From IMG/VR virus record IMGVR_UViG_3300032223_001943, positions 59,202 through 123,201 of that record: 64,000 bases of DNA. The stretch is one strand, 5' to 3'. The translations under genes were made by a program, and so were the position numbers. Position 1 is the stretch's first letter. Every line of letters begins with the position of its first letter. Below the pieces are notes generated by a model. That model was not told the DNA's origin, ran no database searches, and worked only from the letters and a program-made list of their open reading frames with translations. Shown in pieces: positions 49,720-57,995 of the stretch. The stretch is from a virus.

Positions 49720-50252
49720 AATTCTTTATCTATAACTTTATCATAAAAAAATTCGGACACATTATCAACCCCACCCATTTCAGATCTAAACCCCTCAATG
49801 GTGTTTCTTAAATGATCAATACCAATATTCTGGTAAATCCTGGGTGGAACAAACCTAACATCAATATAACCCATCTTCTGTAGTTCCCTTATCTTCCTAT
49901 GTGAAAATTCATCCGCAACAATTTCAATCTTATGTATGACACCCACAACTTCTTCAATCGATAAATTATAATCATACGCATCATACATCTTCTTAACACC
50001 ATACTTCTTATATTGATACTGGTGAGCCAATTCGTGAAACACAATAAACAACAACATATCCATACCAAACTGTATAGCTCGTTCATTGATATAAACACCA
50101 TCATGTAACGATAAACCCATCGCGTTATTCTTGAACCTTGAAAAACATATCTTCTGACAACCAGAATCAATAATTGTTTTTCTTATATGATCGGAGAATA
50201 GTTGCGTGGGGGGAAATGTTTTCTCAATTGTGTTTATAAACTTATCATTCAT
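49716..50252 (-). CDS. putative zinc metallopeptidase (HELAH)
   Basis: 178 aa. FIVFHELAHQYQYKKYG gives HExxH, and VHKIEIVADEFSHRK supplies Glu and Asp for a third ligand. The N-terminal half (FSRFKNNAMGLSLHDGVYIN) precedes it as in SprT- or anti-restriction-like proteases. No targeting-like N-terminus. Overlaps SLOG gene start and 50249 by 4 bases. Confidence 0.6.
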   Translation of the reverse strand: MNDKFINTIEKTFPPTQLFSDHIRKTIIDSGCQKICFSRFKNNAMGLSLHDGVYINERAIQFGMDMLLFIVFHELAHQYQYKKYGVKKMYDAYDYNLSIEEVVGVIHKIEIVADEFSHRKIRELQKMGYIDVRFVPPRIYQNIGIDHLRNTIEGFRSEMGGVDNVSEFFYDKVIDKEL

Positions 50253-50470
50253 TTCATATACTTTAGTGATAATTTAATTCGGATTTTATTAACTTCATTT
50301 TGAACCTCAAGTAAACGTTTTTCCTTTTCTTCTTCATCAATTCCGCCACCGTAAACTATATCAATATCGTTGTAATAGTTGAACATTTTAAGAAAATATT
50401 TCATTTCAGATAATTTCTTTTTTAATTTGCGACGTTCAATTCCGTGGATTAAAAATTCTGGATCATTCAT
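50249..50470 (-). CDS. small helical protein (73 aa)
   Basis: MNDPEFLIHGIERRKLKKKL, then EEEKEKRLLEVQNEVNKIRI. Coiled-coil-like. No family. Confidence 0.5.
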   Translation of the reverse strand: MNDPEFLIHGIERRKLKKKLSEMKYFLKMFNYYNDIDIVYGGGIDEEEKEKRLLEVQNEVNKIRIKLSLKYMK

Positions 50471-50473
50471 TTC

Positions 50474-50692
50474 TTATAATTTATAAGTTATATATTCTTC
50501 CATCAATCTTTTATTGATATATTCATTTATCATTTTTGGATTTGGTTTTATTGTTAGTTCAGCATTATCCAATATTTTTCCATCCTCAATGATATCTGTT
50601 TGTTCTTCTATCCAATCCATTGTCCCTTGAATTGTTTGGATGATCGAGCTTCGCAATATCACCTCAACTTCTTTTCTTGTATATTTTTCCAT
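50474..50692 (-). CDS. small hypothetical protein (72 aa)
   Basis: MEKYTRKEVEVILRSSIIQT, then IEEQTDIIEDGKILDNAELT. Helical start then beta. No family. Confidence 0.5.
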   Translation of the reverse strand: MEKYTRKEVEVILRSSIIQTIQGTMDWIEEQTDIIEDGKILDNAELTIKPNPKMINEYINKRLMEEYITYKL

Positions 50693-50709
50693 TTTTTATT
50701 TATATTAAA

Positions 50710-51126
50710 TTATAGGTTGTTTCCAACGAAATTGGAATAAATTACTAAATACTCCAGAGCTGTAAGTCCCCTCAAATTATAGGTCGTTCCCAACCACTCC
50801 TCTATAATTTCTTGAATTTCAGTACGACTATAATCCATAATATCTTCAAAAAACGACCAAATTCTGTAATAATTAATGCAGTAATTACCATTTTTTGATT
50901 CCTGGTCTTCTATATAATAAAAAAATAAAGGAAGGTTATCATTATCAACGTAATAGATTTTATCATTATTTTCAATAGGTTTTAAGTTGTTAAATTGATC
51001 CAAAAATGATAATGGGTTATCAATAAACGTTTGTTTTAGAATATCTTTACCAAACATTTCAAATGATTGTACCAAACCCAGTTTTTCAACCGCATTTATA
51101 ATCTTATATTTCAATTTTTCATTCAT
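50710..51126 (-). CDS. paralogue family member (138 aa)
   Basis: AVEKLGLVQSFEMFGKDILKQ, NPLSFLDQFNNLKPIENNDK, YRIWSFFEDIMDYSRTEIQE, EWLGTTYNLRGLT. Nearest relative is the adjacent 51173 gene, a recent tandem duplication. Confidence 0.65.
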   Translation of the reverse strand: MNEKLKYKIINAVEKLGLVQSFEMFGKDILKQTFIDNPLSFLDQFNNLKPIENNDKIYYVDNDNLPLFFYYIEDQESKNGNYCINYYRIWSFFEDIMDYSRTEIQEIIEEWLGTTYNLRGLTALEYLVIYSNFVGNNL

Positions 51127-51172
51127 TTTTTATTTATATTAAATTATAGGTAGTTCCCAACTTTTTACGATT

Positions 51173-51547
51173 TCACATTAGACCACATTTTGGTGTAAAT
51201 CCCCTCAAATTATAGGTCGTTCCTAACCACTCCTTCATAATTTCTTTAATTTCAGTATAGCTATAACCCATAACCCCCGAAAAAAATGACCAAATCCTGT
51301 AATGATTTATCCAGTATATTTCCTGTTCTTCTTTATAATAATAAAATAAAGGAAGGTTATCATTATCTGCGTAGTAAATTTTATCATCCAATTCAACTGG
51401 TTTTAAGTTGTTAAATTGATCTAAAAATGATAATGGGTTATTAATATAAACTTGTTTTAGGATATCTTTACCGAATATTTCTAAAGATTGTGTTAATCCC
51501 AATTTTTCAACCGCCGACCTAATCTTATATATCCACTTTTCTTCCAT
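51173..51547 (-). CDS. paralogue family member (124 aa)
   Basis: Start at MEEKWIYKIRSAVEKLGLTQ; TATATTTG precedes it on the minus strand. Near-identical in stretches to 50710 (IFGKDILKQ, NPLSFLDQFNNLKPV, LGTTYNLRGFT). Lacks any enzyme motif. Confidence 0.65.
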   Translation of the reverse strand: MEEKWIYKIRSAVEKLGLTQSLEIFGKDILKQVYINNPLSFLDQFNNLKPVELDDKIYYADNDNLPLFYYYKEEQEIYWINHYRIWSFFSGVMGYSYTEIKEIMKEWLGTTYNLRGFTPKCGLM

Positions 51548-51562
51548 AACACAAATATAATA

Positions 51563-51598
51563 AAAAAACCCCAAACTTATAAGAATGGGGTTTTTTTT
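51563..51598 (-). terminator. intrinsic terminator
   Basis: AACCCCATTC and GGGGTT arms, T-run on the minus strand, after the gene at 51611. The same C/G-stem design occurs at 6371 and 30449. Confidence 0.7.
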
Positions 51599-51610
51599 AA
51601 TTAGAAATTT

Positions 51611-51850
51611 TTAATCTTGGTCACCTTCAATATATTTCTTAACTTCATGTGCGGCATTAAGAATATTACTTAATAAACCATTTCGATTTTTCTTTTCAAG
51701 GTATTTTTCCAGGTGAGCATGCGCAATCATTAAATGATCCAATGTTGCGTGGATATGATTATCATACATAATTTCCATATCCCTATTTAATCTGTAGTTT
51801 TTTGAACCTTTTGGGTTATTCATTAACTTATTCAATCTAGCTTTATTCAT
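51611..51850 (-). CDS. small helical protein (79 aa)
   Basis: MNKARLNKLMNNPKGSKNYR, then HIHATLDHLMIAHAHLEKYL. His-rich helix could bind metal. No family. Confidence 0.5.
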   Translation of the reverse strand: MNKARLNKLMNNPKGSKNYRLNRDMEIMYDNHIHATLDHLMIAHAHLEKYLEKKNRNGLLSNILNAAHEVKKYIEGDQD

Positions 51851-51891
51851 GATTATAAATATTATAAATAATTATATTGGTTAAATTTCAA

Positions 51892-52215
51892 TTATTCAAT
51901 CTTTTTTTCAACATATATACAAGATTCTCCACCATTAAATCCTTTTTCAATTAATAAAGGTAAACTGGATTCCTTACACCAAGCATAAACAAGATATCCT
52001 TTATAATGTTCGTTAACGTATTCCCACCTTTTGTCCCATAACTGTCTGAAGATCCCTTTACGTCTATGATTTTCATCCACCCACGCATCCAGGAATTTAA
52101 TTCTATTATCATTTTCAATTTTCATGAAGATGTGACCAACAACGTCATTATCATTTGTCGCAATCCAGGATTCAATATCTTGTGAATTTGTTTTAAGATG
52201 AAATATTTTAATCAT
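51892..52215 (-). CDS. GNAT-family acetyltransferase
   Basis: 107 aa, short. IATNDNDVVGHIFMKIENDN, WVDENHRRKGIFRQLWDKRW matches motif A (R/Q-x-x-G-x-G/A loop here as RRKGIF), and LPLLIEKGFNGGESC motif B. Transfers acetyl from acetyl-CoA to an unknown acceptor. Nothing nearby points to the acceptor. Confidence 0.75.
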   Translation of the reverse strand: MIKIFHLKTNSQDIESWIATNDNDVVGHIFMKIENDNRIKFLDAWVDENHRRKGIFRQLWDKRWEYVNEHYKGYLVYAWCKESSLPLLIEKGFNGGESCIYVEKKIE

Positions 52216-52249
52216 TTATTTTTAACCTTTACAAAAGTAAATAGTTATC

Positions 52250-52429
52250 TTAATTAAAATAATCCTTATCAATATTATAAATTTCACATAATTCTTCGGT
52301 GGTTAGTTCATTGAACTGTTCCGAGGTTAACTGGTGATGGAAATAATTATCAATAAACCAAAAACATCTTCTTCTGGCGTGATTAATCGCCTTATCAAGA
52401 TTGAAGTTGGATATTACCTGGATTTTCAT
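52250..52429 (-). CDS. small hypothetical protein (59 aa)
   Basis: MKIQVISNFNLDKAINHARR, then FIDNYFHHQLTSEQFNELTT. TATATTTG lies upstream. Helical. No family. Confidence 0.55.
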   Translation of the reverse strand: MKIQVISNFNLDKAINHARRRCFWFIDNYFHHQLTSEQFNELTTEELCEIYNIDKDYFN

Positions 52430-52483
52430 TTTGATTATAATTATATATCCAAATATAATAAAATAAATTGAATTAAAAAATAA

Positions 52484-52516
52484 AAAACCCCCTGGATATA
52501 AAAAGTGGGGTTAATT
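52484..52516 (-). terminator. intrinsic terminator
   Basis: AACCCCAC and GGGGGTT-type arms, T-run on the minus strand. It would stop minus transcripts leaving IS607 element 3 before 52429. Confidence 0.55.
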
Positions 52517-52623
52517 AACCTTATTTCTTTTTTATGATAACGTCAAGTTTAACTCCTATGAATATAGATGATACCTAACTTAAATTTTTATATAAATGGG
52601 ACTATTTATATAAAAAGAAGATT

Positions 52624-52770
52624 ATGAATAAAACAACAATTTATGGATTATATTCAACTAGGGATAATACAATCCGCTATATCGGTAAAGCTAATGACCC
52701 TAAAAATAGATTAAGATCGCACGTATGGTCAAGTCAAGCTAGAGTAGATGATAGTTATTCAAAATCTTAA
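52624..52770 (+). pseudogene. GIY-YIG endonuclease, 5' fragment, interrupted by IS607 element 3
   Basis: MNKTTIYGLYSTRDNTIRYI, then GKANDPKNRLRSHVW is the GIY-YIG catalytic start (GLY and YIG pair, then the Arg of LRSH). After RVDDSY the frame enters IS DNA and stops at 52768. The rest of the protein resumes in the same class at 54841. See the 3' fragment. Confidence 0.8.
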
Positions 52771-52826
52771 CAAATGTTAAAATTCCGAATTTGGACTTTT
52801 TCAAACCTTAATAGGTTTGAAGTCCT
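52757..52826 (-). ncRNA. probable omega-RNA 3' part for TnpB of element 3
   Basis: TTCAAACC/GGTTTGAA plus GGAC/GTCC form a bulged hairpin at 52793-52825 overlapping the tnpB 3' end. In TnpB systems the guide RNA covers the 3' end of tnpB and runs into the flank. Here the guide would come from the GIY-YIG gene below 52757. Confidence 0.4.
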
Positions 52827-54180
52827 TAGCGGAACTATGGCCGCGTTGATCTCTCCAAACATTATTCAATTCAGTTAATGATTGGAGGATTTCACTTTTT
52901 GATTTATTATTATACCCAGAACTTCTAGATATATGATTTCTTGACGCATTAACATCGGCATTTATTTTTAAACCACAACATTTACACACAAATTCAGATT
53001 GAGTTTTACGATTTTTCTTATCCGTATAATGACAATTTGAACATTCTTGTGACGTATACGCTGGGTTTTTTTCTTTTGTTATAATTAATTTACATTCACT
53101 TAAACTAGATAACTTATTACGTATCACATTTTTCCCAAAATTATTTAATAAACGATTGTTTACTTTACCGATATTTTGACCTCTAAAATCCAATTTTTCA
53201 ACATGGATTTCACTTGGTTTATATCGTTTAACCAATTTATTTAATACTCGGTTAATTTCATTTTTAATAAAACTTTTTAATTTTTTATTTAATTTAACGT
53301 ATCGTTTTGAATTACTTGGTTTAATATTTTGTTTTTGTAGATTAACCATTAATTTGGTTATAATCTTATCCATATTTTTAATATAATTCATCGCTTTTTT
53401 ACCCAACAAATCACCATGATTTGTTGCGAATAAATTAACCAAACCAACATCCAAACCTAAAATTGATAATTTGTTAGCAACATAACTTTTATCAACATCA
53501 ATTGATTTTATTAATGAAAATGTTAATGTATTATTTTTTTTATTAATCTGGATTGAATTTTTAATTATACCTTCTTGAGAATTAAAGAAATCATTAGTTG
53601 TCAACGGAATCATTACCGGTTTACCTTTAACCAATGTTGAAATTTTTAACCAATAATTAAAAGTAGTCGTCCCATCACTAGGGATAATCTGAACAACTTT
53701 ACCGTCTAACGATAAATTAATTGACTTATATTTTGGTTTGTTTTTTGTTAATTTTTTGAATATGTGTCTAGCTAAACGTAATATTTCCGGTTCGATTGGA
53801 TTTTTCTTCATGATAACCTCCTTATCAAACCATTTTTTGTATTTATTTATATATAATAATTTTAGTCTAACATCTTCTTCAATTGATGAATTTATTACTT
53901 TATCAACAAATCTTAATTTTACATTGGAAATATATGAATCTAACATCCCAACAACTTGATATTGACAAGTTTGTTTATAACGTTCAGATAAATTTATTGG
54001 TAAATCTGTTATTTTTAAGTTTTTATTAAATTTCGTTCCATTTTTATAAAACAATTCCCATTGTTTATTGGAAATTTGTTTTGCTGAAATTCTATACATA
54101 TCAACAACGTCCATTAACAAATCAAGTTTATTTTGATTTGAATGGTTTTTTAATTGATATGATCTAAATATTTCAGTCAT
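52801..54180 (-). CDS. tnpB: TnpB, canonical RNA-guided nuclease with zinc ribbon
   Basis: 459 aa. RuvC-I Asp in ILGLDVGLVNLFATN, RuvC-II Glu in EIHVEKLDFRGQ, zinc ribbon CSNCHYTDKKNR and CKCCG, RuvC-III Asp in KINADVNASRNH. The full D-E-D set and CxxC pairs make it the most canonical of the four. Overlaps tnpA by 8 bases. Confidence 0.95.
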   Translation of the reverse strand: MTEIFRSYQLKNHSNQNKLDLLMDVVDMYRISAKQISNKQWELFYKNGTKFNKNLKITDLPINLSERYKQTCQYQVVGMLDSYISNVKLRFVDKVINSSIEEDVRLKLLYINKYKKWFDKEVIMKKNPIEPEILRLARHIFKKLTKNKPKYKSINLSLDGKVVQIIPSDGTTTFNYWLKISTLVKGKPVMIPLTTNDFFNSQEGIIKNSIQINKKNNTLTFSLIKSIDVDKSYVANKLSILGLDVGLVNLFATNHGDLLGKKAMNYIKNMDKIITKLMVNLQKQNIKPSNSKRYVKLNKKLKSFIKNEINRVLNKLVKRYKPSEIHVEKLDFRGQNIGKVNNRLLNNFGKNVIRNKLSSLSECKLIITKEKNPAYTSQECSNCHYTDKKNRKTQSEFVCKCCGLKINADVNASRNHISRSSGYNNKSKSEILQSLTELNNVWRDQRGHSSAKDFKPIKV

Positions 54181-54760
54181 TGGTTGTTAATTCTTTAATA
54201 ATTTGTTCAGTTCTTCTTTTATTTCTTCTTAACCCATACAATCTTGAACAAAACGAAGTTATTATTGATACGAAATCTGTCATTAAATCCTCTTTTTCAT
54301 TCAAACATTCATTAATAACTTCAATCTTCTTATTTTGTTTGTTCAATAATAATTCAAGATAATTTAATCCGAATCTAGCAAGACGATCTTTATGTTCAAC
54401 AATAATGACGTCCCAATTATCATCTTTTAATATTTCCGCTAATTTTGGTCTTTTATCGTTTAACCCTGAACCGATTTCCTTTATTTCTTTTGTTATTGTA
54501 TAACCTTTAGCAACAGCAAAACTACGTAAACGATCCAACTGTGTGTCCAGATTAGTTTTATTTTCAGAAGAAGATACTCTAGTATATAAAACAACTCTAG
54601 TATTTTTTGTTATATTTTCATTCCCTTCTTCCTCAATATCAATTAATATTGTACCAGTCTTAAGTTTAATACCTTTAATTAAACCATTATTGAAATACCT
54701 ATATGCACTCATATAGGATATTCCATTCATTTTTGCGTATTTGGATAATTTAACTCTCAT
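54173..54760 (-). CDS. tnpA: IS607 serine recombinase TnpA
   Basis: 195 aa. HTH YAKMNGISYMSAYRYFNNGL, serine in VVLYTRVSSSENK, IKEIGSGLNDKRP, VEHKDRLARFGLNY. Most like the copy at 23090. TATATTTATTATTAG precedes the ATG. Confidence 0.9.
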   Translation of the reverse strand: MRVKLSKYAKMNGISYMSAYRYFNNGLIKGIKLKTGTILIDIEEEGNENITKNTRVVLYTRVSSSENKTNLDTQLDRLRSFAVAKGYTITKEIKEIGSGLNDKRPKLAEILKDDNWDVIIVEHKDRLARFGLNYLELLLNKQNKKIEVINECLNEKEDLMTDFVSIITSFCSRLYGLRRNKRRTEQIIKELTTND

Positions 54761-54777
54761 CTAATAATAAATATAAC
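54761..54777 (-). promoter_or_regulatory. late-type motif before tnpA of element 3
   Basis: Minus strand TTATATTTATTATTAG directly before the ATG. Confidence 0.45.
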
Positions 54778-54837
54778 AAAACATTAAAAAAGTTGTAGTA
54801 TTTGAAAAAAAAATAATATATTTGTTAATAAATTATA

Positions 54838-55761
54838 TTGTTAGATATAGATACCTACAAATCATGTTGGATTAGAAAAGAATTAAATGATGGATTCAAA
54901 ATAGAATACCAAATATTAGAAGTGTGTGATATCAATGAATGGCCAATTAAAGAACAAGAACATATTAAGAAATTTGAAAACTTAACAAACCATCATAAGG
55001 GGGGATTAGGTGGTTCACCTTTGAAGTATAATAAATCATATCCCGAATTAAAAGAATGGGTTAACAATAACCTACCTAAAGAAATAACATCACATAAAAA
55101 ATGGAGGGAATATATAAAATCAAATCATTATGGGGTAATACCAGTAAATCCCAATAAAGTTTATAAAAATGATGGATGGACTTGTTGGGCGGATTTTCTA
55201 AATACCACTTTTCATCGGGATATTGATTATGTTAGCTATGACGAATTTAGGGAGTGGGTTATTAATAATGTAAAAAACCATAAAGAGTTTATGACAATAA
55301 AAAAACCATATGGTATAACCACACGTCCTGAAAAAATATACAATGACGTTTGGATAGGTTGGATTGGTATATTTAAGAACGCTTTTTTACATAATAAAGA
55401 TTTATATTGGGATTATAATACCTGTAAAAAATACTTAAACGACAATTATGGTGATATGACGTTGGAACGTTTCAAAAAATTATGTAAAAATAACGAATTA
55501 CCTTATCATATCCCTAAAAAACCTGAAAGAGTATACCCAAATTTTAACTATAAAGAATTCTTAAATTTGAATTATATACCATATTTGGACTATGAAAAAG
55601 CCAAAGAAATTGTCCATACTTTTAATATCAAAACAAATAAAGATTGGAGAATCTTCCTTAAAGAAGATAAATTACCTCCAAATATACCTAAATCCCCAGA
55701 ATCAGTATATAAAAATGAATGGGTGAGTTGGTATGAATGGTTGGGAAATAAAATAAGGTAG
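54838..55761 (+). pseudogene. GIY-YIG endonuclease, 3' fragment with INT-type repeats
   Basis: Coding similarity begins about TYKSCWIRKELNDGFKIEYQ, the usual second part of GIY-YIG nucleases, followed by EQEHIKKFENLTNHHKGGLG with the metal-binding Glu. Then four degenerate repeats ending in PE.VYK..W..W..FL (around residues 110, 165, 225 and 285), like phage-integrase repeat units that bind DNA. Without the 5' part it lacks the GIY-YIG Tyr pair. The first codons here (TTG, LLDID) are probably IS DNA. Confidence 0.75.
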
Positions 55762-55782
55762 TTTTCACTACCTTATTATACT

Positions 55783-56445
55783 TTATTTCTTTGATGTTAT
55801 AATTTCATCAATCACACCATAAGCTAAGGCTTCTTCACTATTTAACCAGAAATCCCTATTAGCATCAATTAATATTTGTTCTTTTGTTTTACCAGTATTT
55901 TCCGATAGTATTTCAAACAATCTATTATTATATTTTTCTGACTCCTTAAAAGATATTTCTAGGTCCGCGAGCACGCCATGAAAGCCGCTCGAGACCTGGT
56001 GAATCATAACCCTACTGTGCTTCAAACTACTTCTTTTTCCTTTAGTTCCAGAAGATAATAATATACTTCCCATTGAAGCAGCAAGACCCATATTAACGGT
56101 AACAACATCTGAAGATATATAATTCATAACATCCACAATTCCCAATCCACTCAATACACTACCCCCAGGACTTGAAATATGTAGTCTAATATCACCGTTT
56201 CCAATGTTATCCAAATACATTAATTGTGCTTGTGTAACCGACATCATTTTGTCGTCAACTCCACCATATAAGTGAATAATACGATCAACCATCATCCTTG
56301 AGAATATATCAAGTTGTGTTGCTCTAAGTTCACGTTCCTCCAAAATATATGGCGTTAAACTGTTTTTCTCCCAATTATGAAGATCCAATCCAGATATTCC
56401 CATATGTTTGGTCGCATAACTCTTAAAATCTTTACCGTAGTCCAT
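55783..56445 (-). CDS. clpP: ClpP-type serine protease
   Basis: 220 aa, normal ClpP length. Catalytic Ser in GLAASMGSILLSSG, His in SRVMIHQVSSG, Asp in DANRDFWLNSEEA. HISSPGGSVLSGL and VTQAQLMYLDNIG are ClpP hallmarks, closer to host ClpP than to prohead ClpP-like proteases. It could pair with host ClpX, or process virion proteins. Bases 55961-56000 are 65 percent G+C (26 of 40), unlike the rest of the gene. Confidence 0.9.
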   Translation of the reverse strand: MDYGKDFKSYATKHMGISGLDLHNWEKNSLTPYILEERELRATQLDIFSRMMVDRIIHLYGGVDDKMMSVTQAQLMYLDNIGNGDIRLHISSPGGSVLSGLGIVDVMNYISSDVVTVNMGLAASMGSILLSSGTKGKRSSLKHSRVMIHQVSSGFHGVLADLEISFKESEKYNNRLFEILSENTGKTKEQILIDANRDFWLNSEEALAYGVIDEIITSKK

Positions 56446-56471
56446 TTTTAATCTTTAATAATATATATCGT

Positions 56472-56816
56472 TTATTTGGTTTTGTAACAATCTTTTTCGG
56501 TTAAGTAACATTCTTTATCATCTATTGTGATAAGATATCTTAAATCGTTTGAAATGTTGATTATTTTGGTGAATATTTCTTCTTTATTACCTTCATTATC
56601 GACCGAGAATAATGTTATTTGTTTTTTGGTTGATAGATCGATTCCATGTTGAATTCCCGCCATTATTGATTGATAACAATATCCTGGTTCATTATTAACA
56701 TATCGACCCAAAATATAACCAACTTCATTGGATATATCCGACAAATCACCAGTTTTATATTCCAACGAATTTAAGTGGTTTATGATATCGTTTATCACTT
56801 TATTAAAATCTTCCAT
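56472..56816 (-). CDS. hypothetical protein (114 aa)
   Basis: MEDFNKVINDIINHLNSLEY, ISNEVGYILGRYVNNEPGYC, then ISNDLRYLITIDDKECYLTE. No family. Behind ClpP's operon strand, separate unit. Confidence 0.55.
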   Translation of the reverse strand: MEDFNKVINDIINHLNSLEYKTGDLSDISNEVGYILGRYVNNEPGYCYQSIMAGIQHGIDLSTKKQITLFSVDNEGNKEEIFTKIINISNDLRYLITIDDKECYLTEKDCYKTK

Positions 56817-56862
56817 TTTTTCTTTTAATGATATATCTTTTAATTGGATTAATCAATGATAA

Positions 56863-56906
56863 TAAAAACCCCCAGAATATTAAAACCGGGGGATTTATTT
56901 TTTTCA
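56863..56906. terminator. intrinsic terminator
   Basis: AACCCCC and GGGGGAT arms with A-run and T-run on both sides, after 56917 on the minus strand. Confidence 0.65.
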
Positions 56907-56916
56907 ACTCCTTTTT

Positions 56917-57009
56917 TTAGAATTTACCGAAGAATGAATATTCCCTACATTTCCGAACTTCTTCTTCAATGAACCTTAAATAATCATATATTTCCTTAAA
57001 AATTCCCAT
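56917..57009 (-). CDS. 30-residue peptide
   Basis: MGIFKEIYDYLRFIEEEVRK, then CREYSFFGKF. Start overlaps the 3' end of the PseT-like gene by 14 bases. Helical. Confidence 0.4.
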   Translation of the reverse strand: MGIFKEIYDYLRFIEEEVRKCREYSFFGKF

Positions 57010-57895
57010 CTTCCACCTGGAATACTTTTAGTTTATTTTTTCTCCATTGTGTAATAACCTGGTTACGATCATCATACACAAATAAAACATTATAGTTTTC
57101 TTTAATATAATTATCGTAGATTTCTTGTTTTATAATCGAATCTTTACGATTATCATTATGTTTACGCATATATATCCCATCAAAAGGAATGTTATGTTTT
57201 TCCAACCATTGAACCGTTAAATCTTGACAAACTTCATCACGACCAGAAACAATAAACACCTTTTCATTTAATAGTTTATGTTTTCTTAATCTGTCCGCAA
57301 CAACTTCATCAACATCGTCCAAATCAACTTTATTCCATTCAAAAGGACCACGTTTTCCATTCATATGGGCCAATGTTCCATCAACATCACATAAAATGAC
57401 ATCTTCTTTTGATGGATCTTTAATTGGATTCTCGTAGATATAGTTTTGTTTTTTTCTGGGTGAGAAATCAAACGTTTTAATTAAATTTTGATAATTCTCA
57501 AACATCTTTTCAATAACTTCTTTTCCCACCGATCGTTCTCGTTTTGAATCACGTTCAATGGCATCATCAATTGTTATATCCATAACTTGAAATTCAACAT
57601 TTGCCCTGGTGATAACCAAATCAATGAATTGATTAATATATTTTTCACGAACATTGGTATTATCAATAATAACATTCAAACCCTTATTTAACGCGGAAAT
57701 AACCGATGAATTGATAATATCGGTGATTAATTCTTCCGTTTTATTATCACAGAAGGGAATATTCTTAAACATAAACCTAAAATCATCACGATTCATTCTA
57801 ATCCAATTTGGATTTTCCTTAATAAAGTTCAAGGAATATGTTGATTTTCCACTACCAGGAATTCCAATCATTATTTTAACTGTAGGCGTTTTCAT
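56996..57895 (-). CDS. pseT: polynucleotide 5'-kinase/3'-phosphatase (T4 PseT-like)
   Basis: 299 aa from MKTPTVKIMIGIPGSGKSTY, matching T4 Pnk length (301). Kinase half: P-loop GIPGSGKS, then INRDDFR-type MNRDDFRFM, and DNTNVREKYI. Phosphatase half: VILCDVDGTLAHMNGKRGPF (HAD DxDGT), IVSGRDEVCQDLTVQWLEKH, FVYDDRNQVITQWR. Repairs RNA or DNA ends. In T4 it counters host tRNA cleavage with an RNA ligase, not found here. Useful beside the odd tRNA genes. TATATTTG precedes it. Confidence 0.95.
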   Translation of the reverse strand: MKTPTVKIMIGIPGSGKSTYSLNFIKENPNWIRMNRDDFRFMFKNIPFCDNKTEELITDIINSSVISALNKGLNVIIDNTNVREKYINQFIDLVITRANVEFQVMDITIDDAIERDSKRERSVGKEVIEKMFENYQNLIKTFDFSPRKKQNYIYENPIKDPSKEDVILCDVDGTLAHMNGKRGPFEWNKVDLDDVDEVVADRLRKHKLLNEKVFIVSGRDEVCQDLTVQWLEKHNIPFDGIYMRKHNDNRKDSIIKQEIYDNYIKENYNVLFVYDDRNQVITQWRKNKLKVFQVEDGNF

Positions 57896-57899
57896 ATGA

Positions 57900-57907
57900 C
57901 AAATATA
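57900..57907 (-). promoter_or_regulatory. Bacteroidota-type promoter element TATATTTG
   Basis: Minus strand TTTATATTTGTC, 4 bases before the PseT-like start. Confidence 0.5.
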
Positions 57908-57995
57908 AAGAAAAAAAATATTAACGACAATCACCCAACATAGGATTTATTTATTAACTTCACCAAAAAGTTATTAACATTAAAAACTAAAAGTC

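Larger units (their letters stand above)
52757..54857 (-). mobile_element. IS607-family element 3, inserted in a GIY-YIG gene
   Basis: Carries tnpB 52801-54180 and tnpA 54173-54760. Ends estimated from where GIY-YIG coding similarity stops (about 52758) and resumes (about 54856). No target duplication is evident, as expected for IS607. Confidence 0.8.

Noticed and set aside
56996-57895. T4-like RNA ligase partner for the PseT-like enzyme
   Set aside because: No gene in the window shows ligase motifs (KxDG); it may lie elsewhere in the genome.
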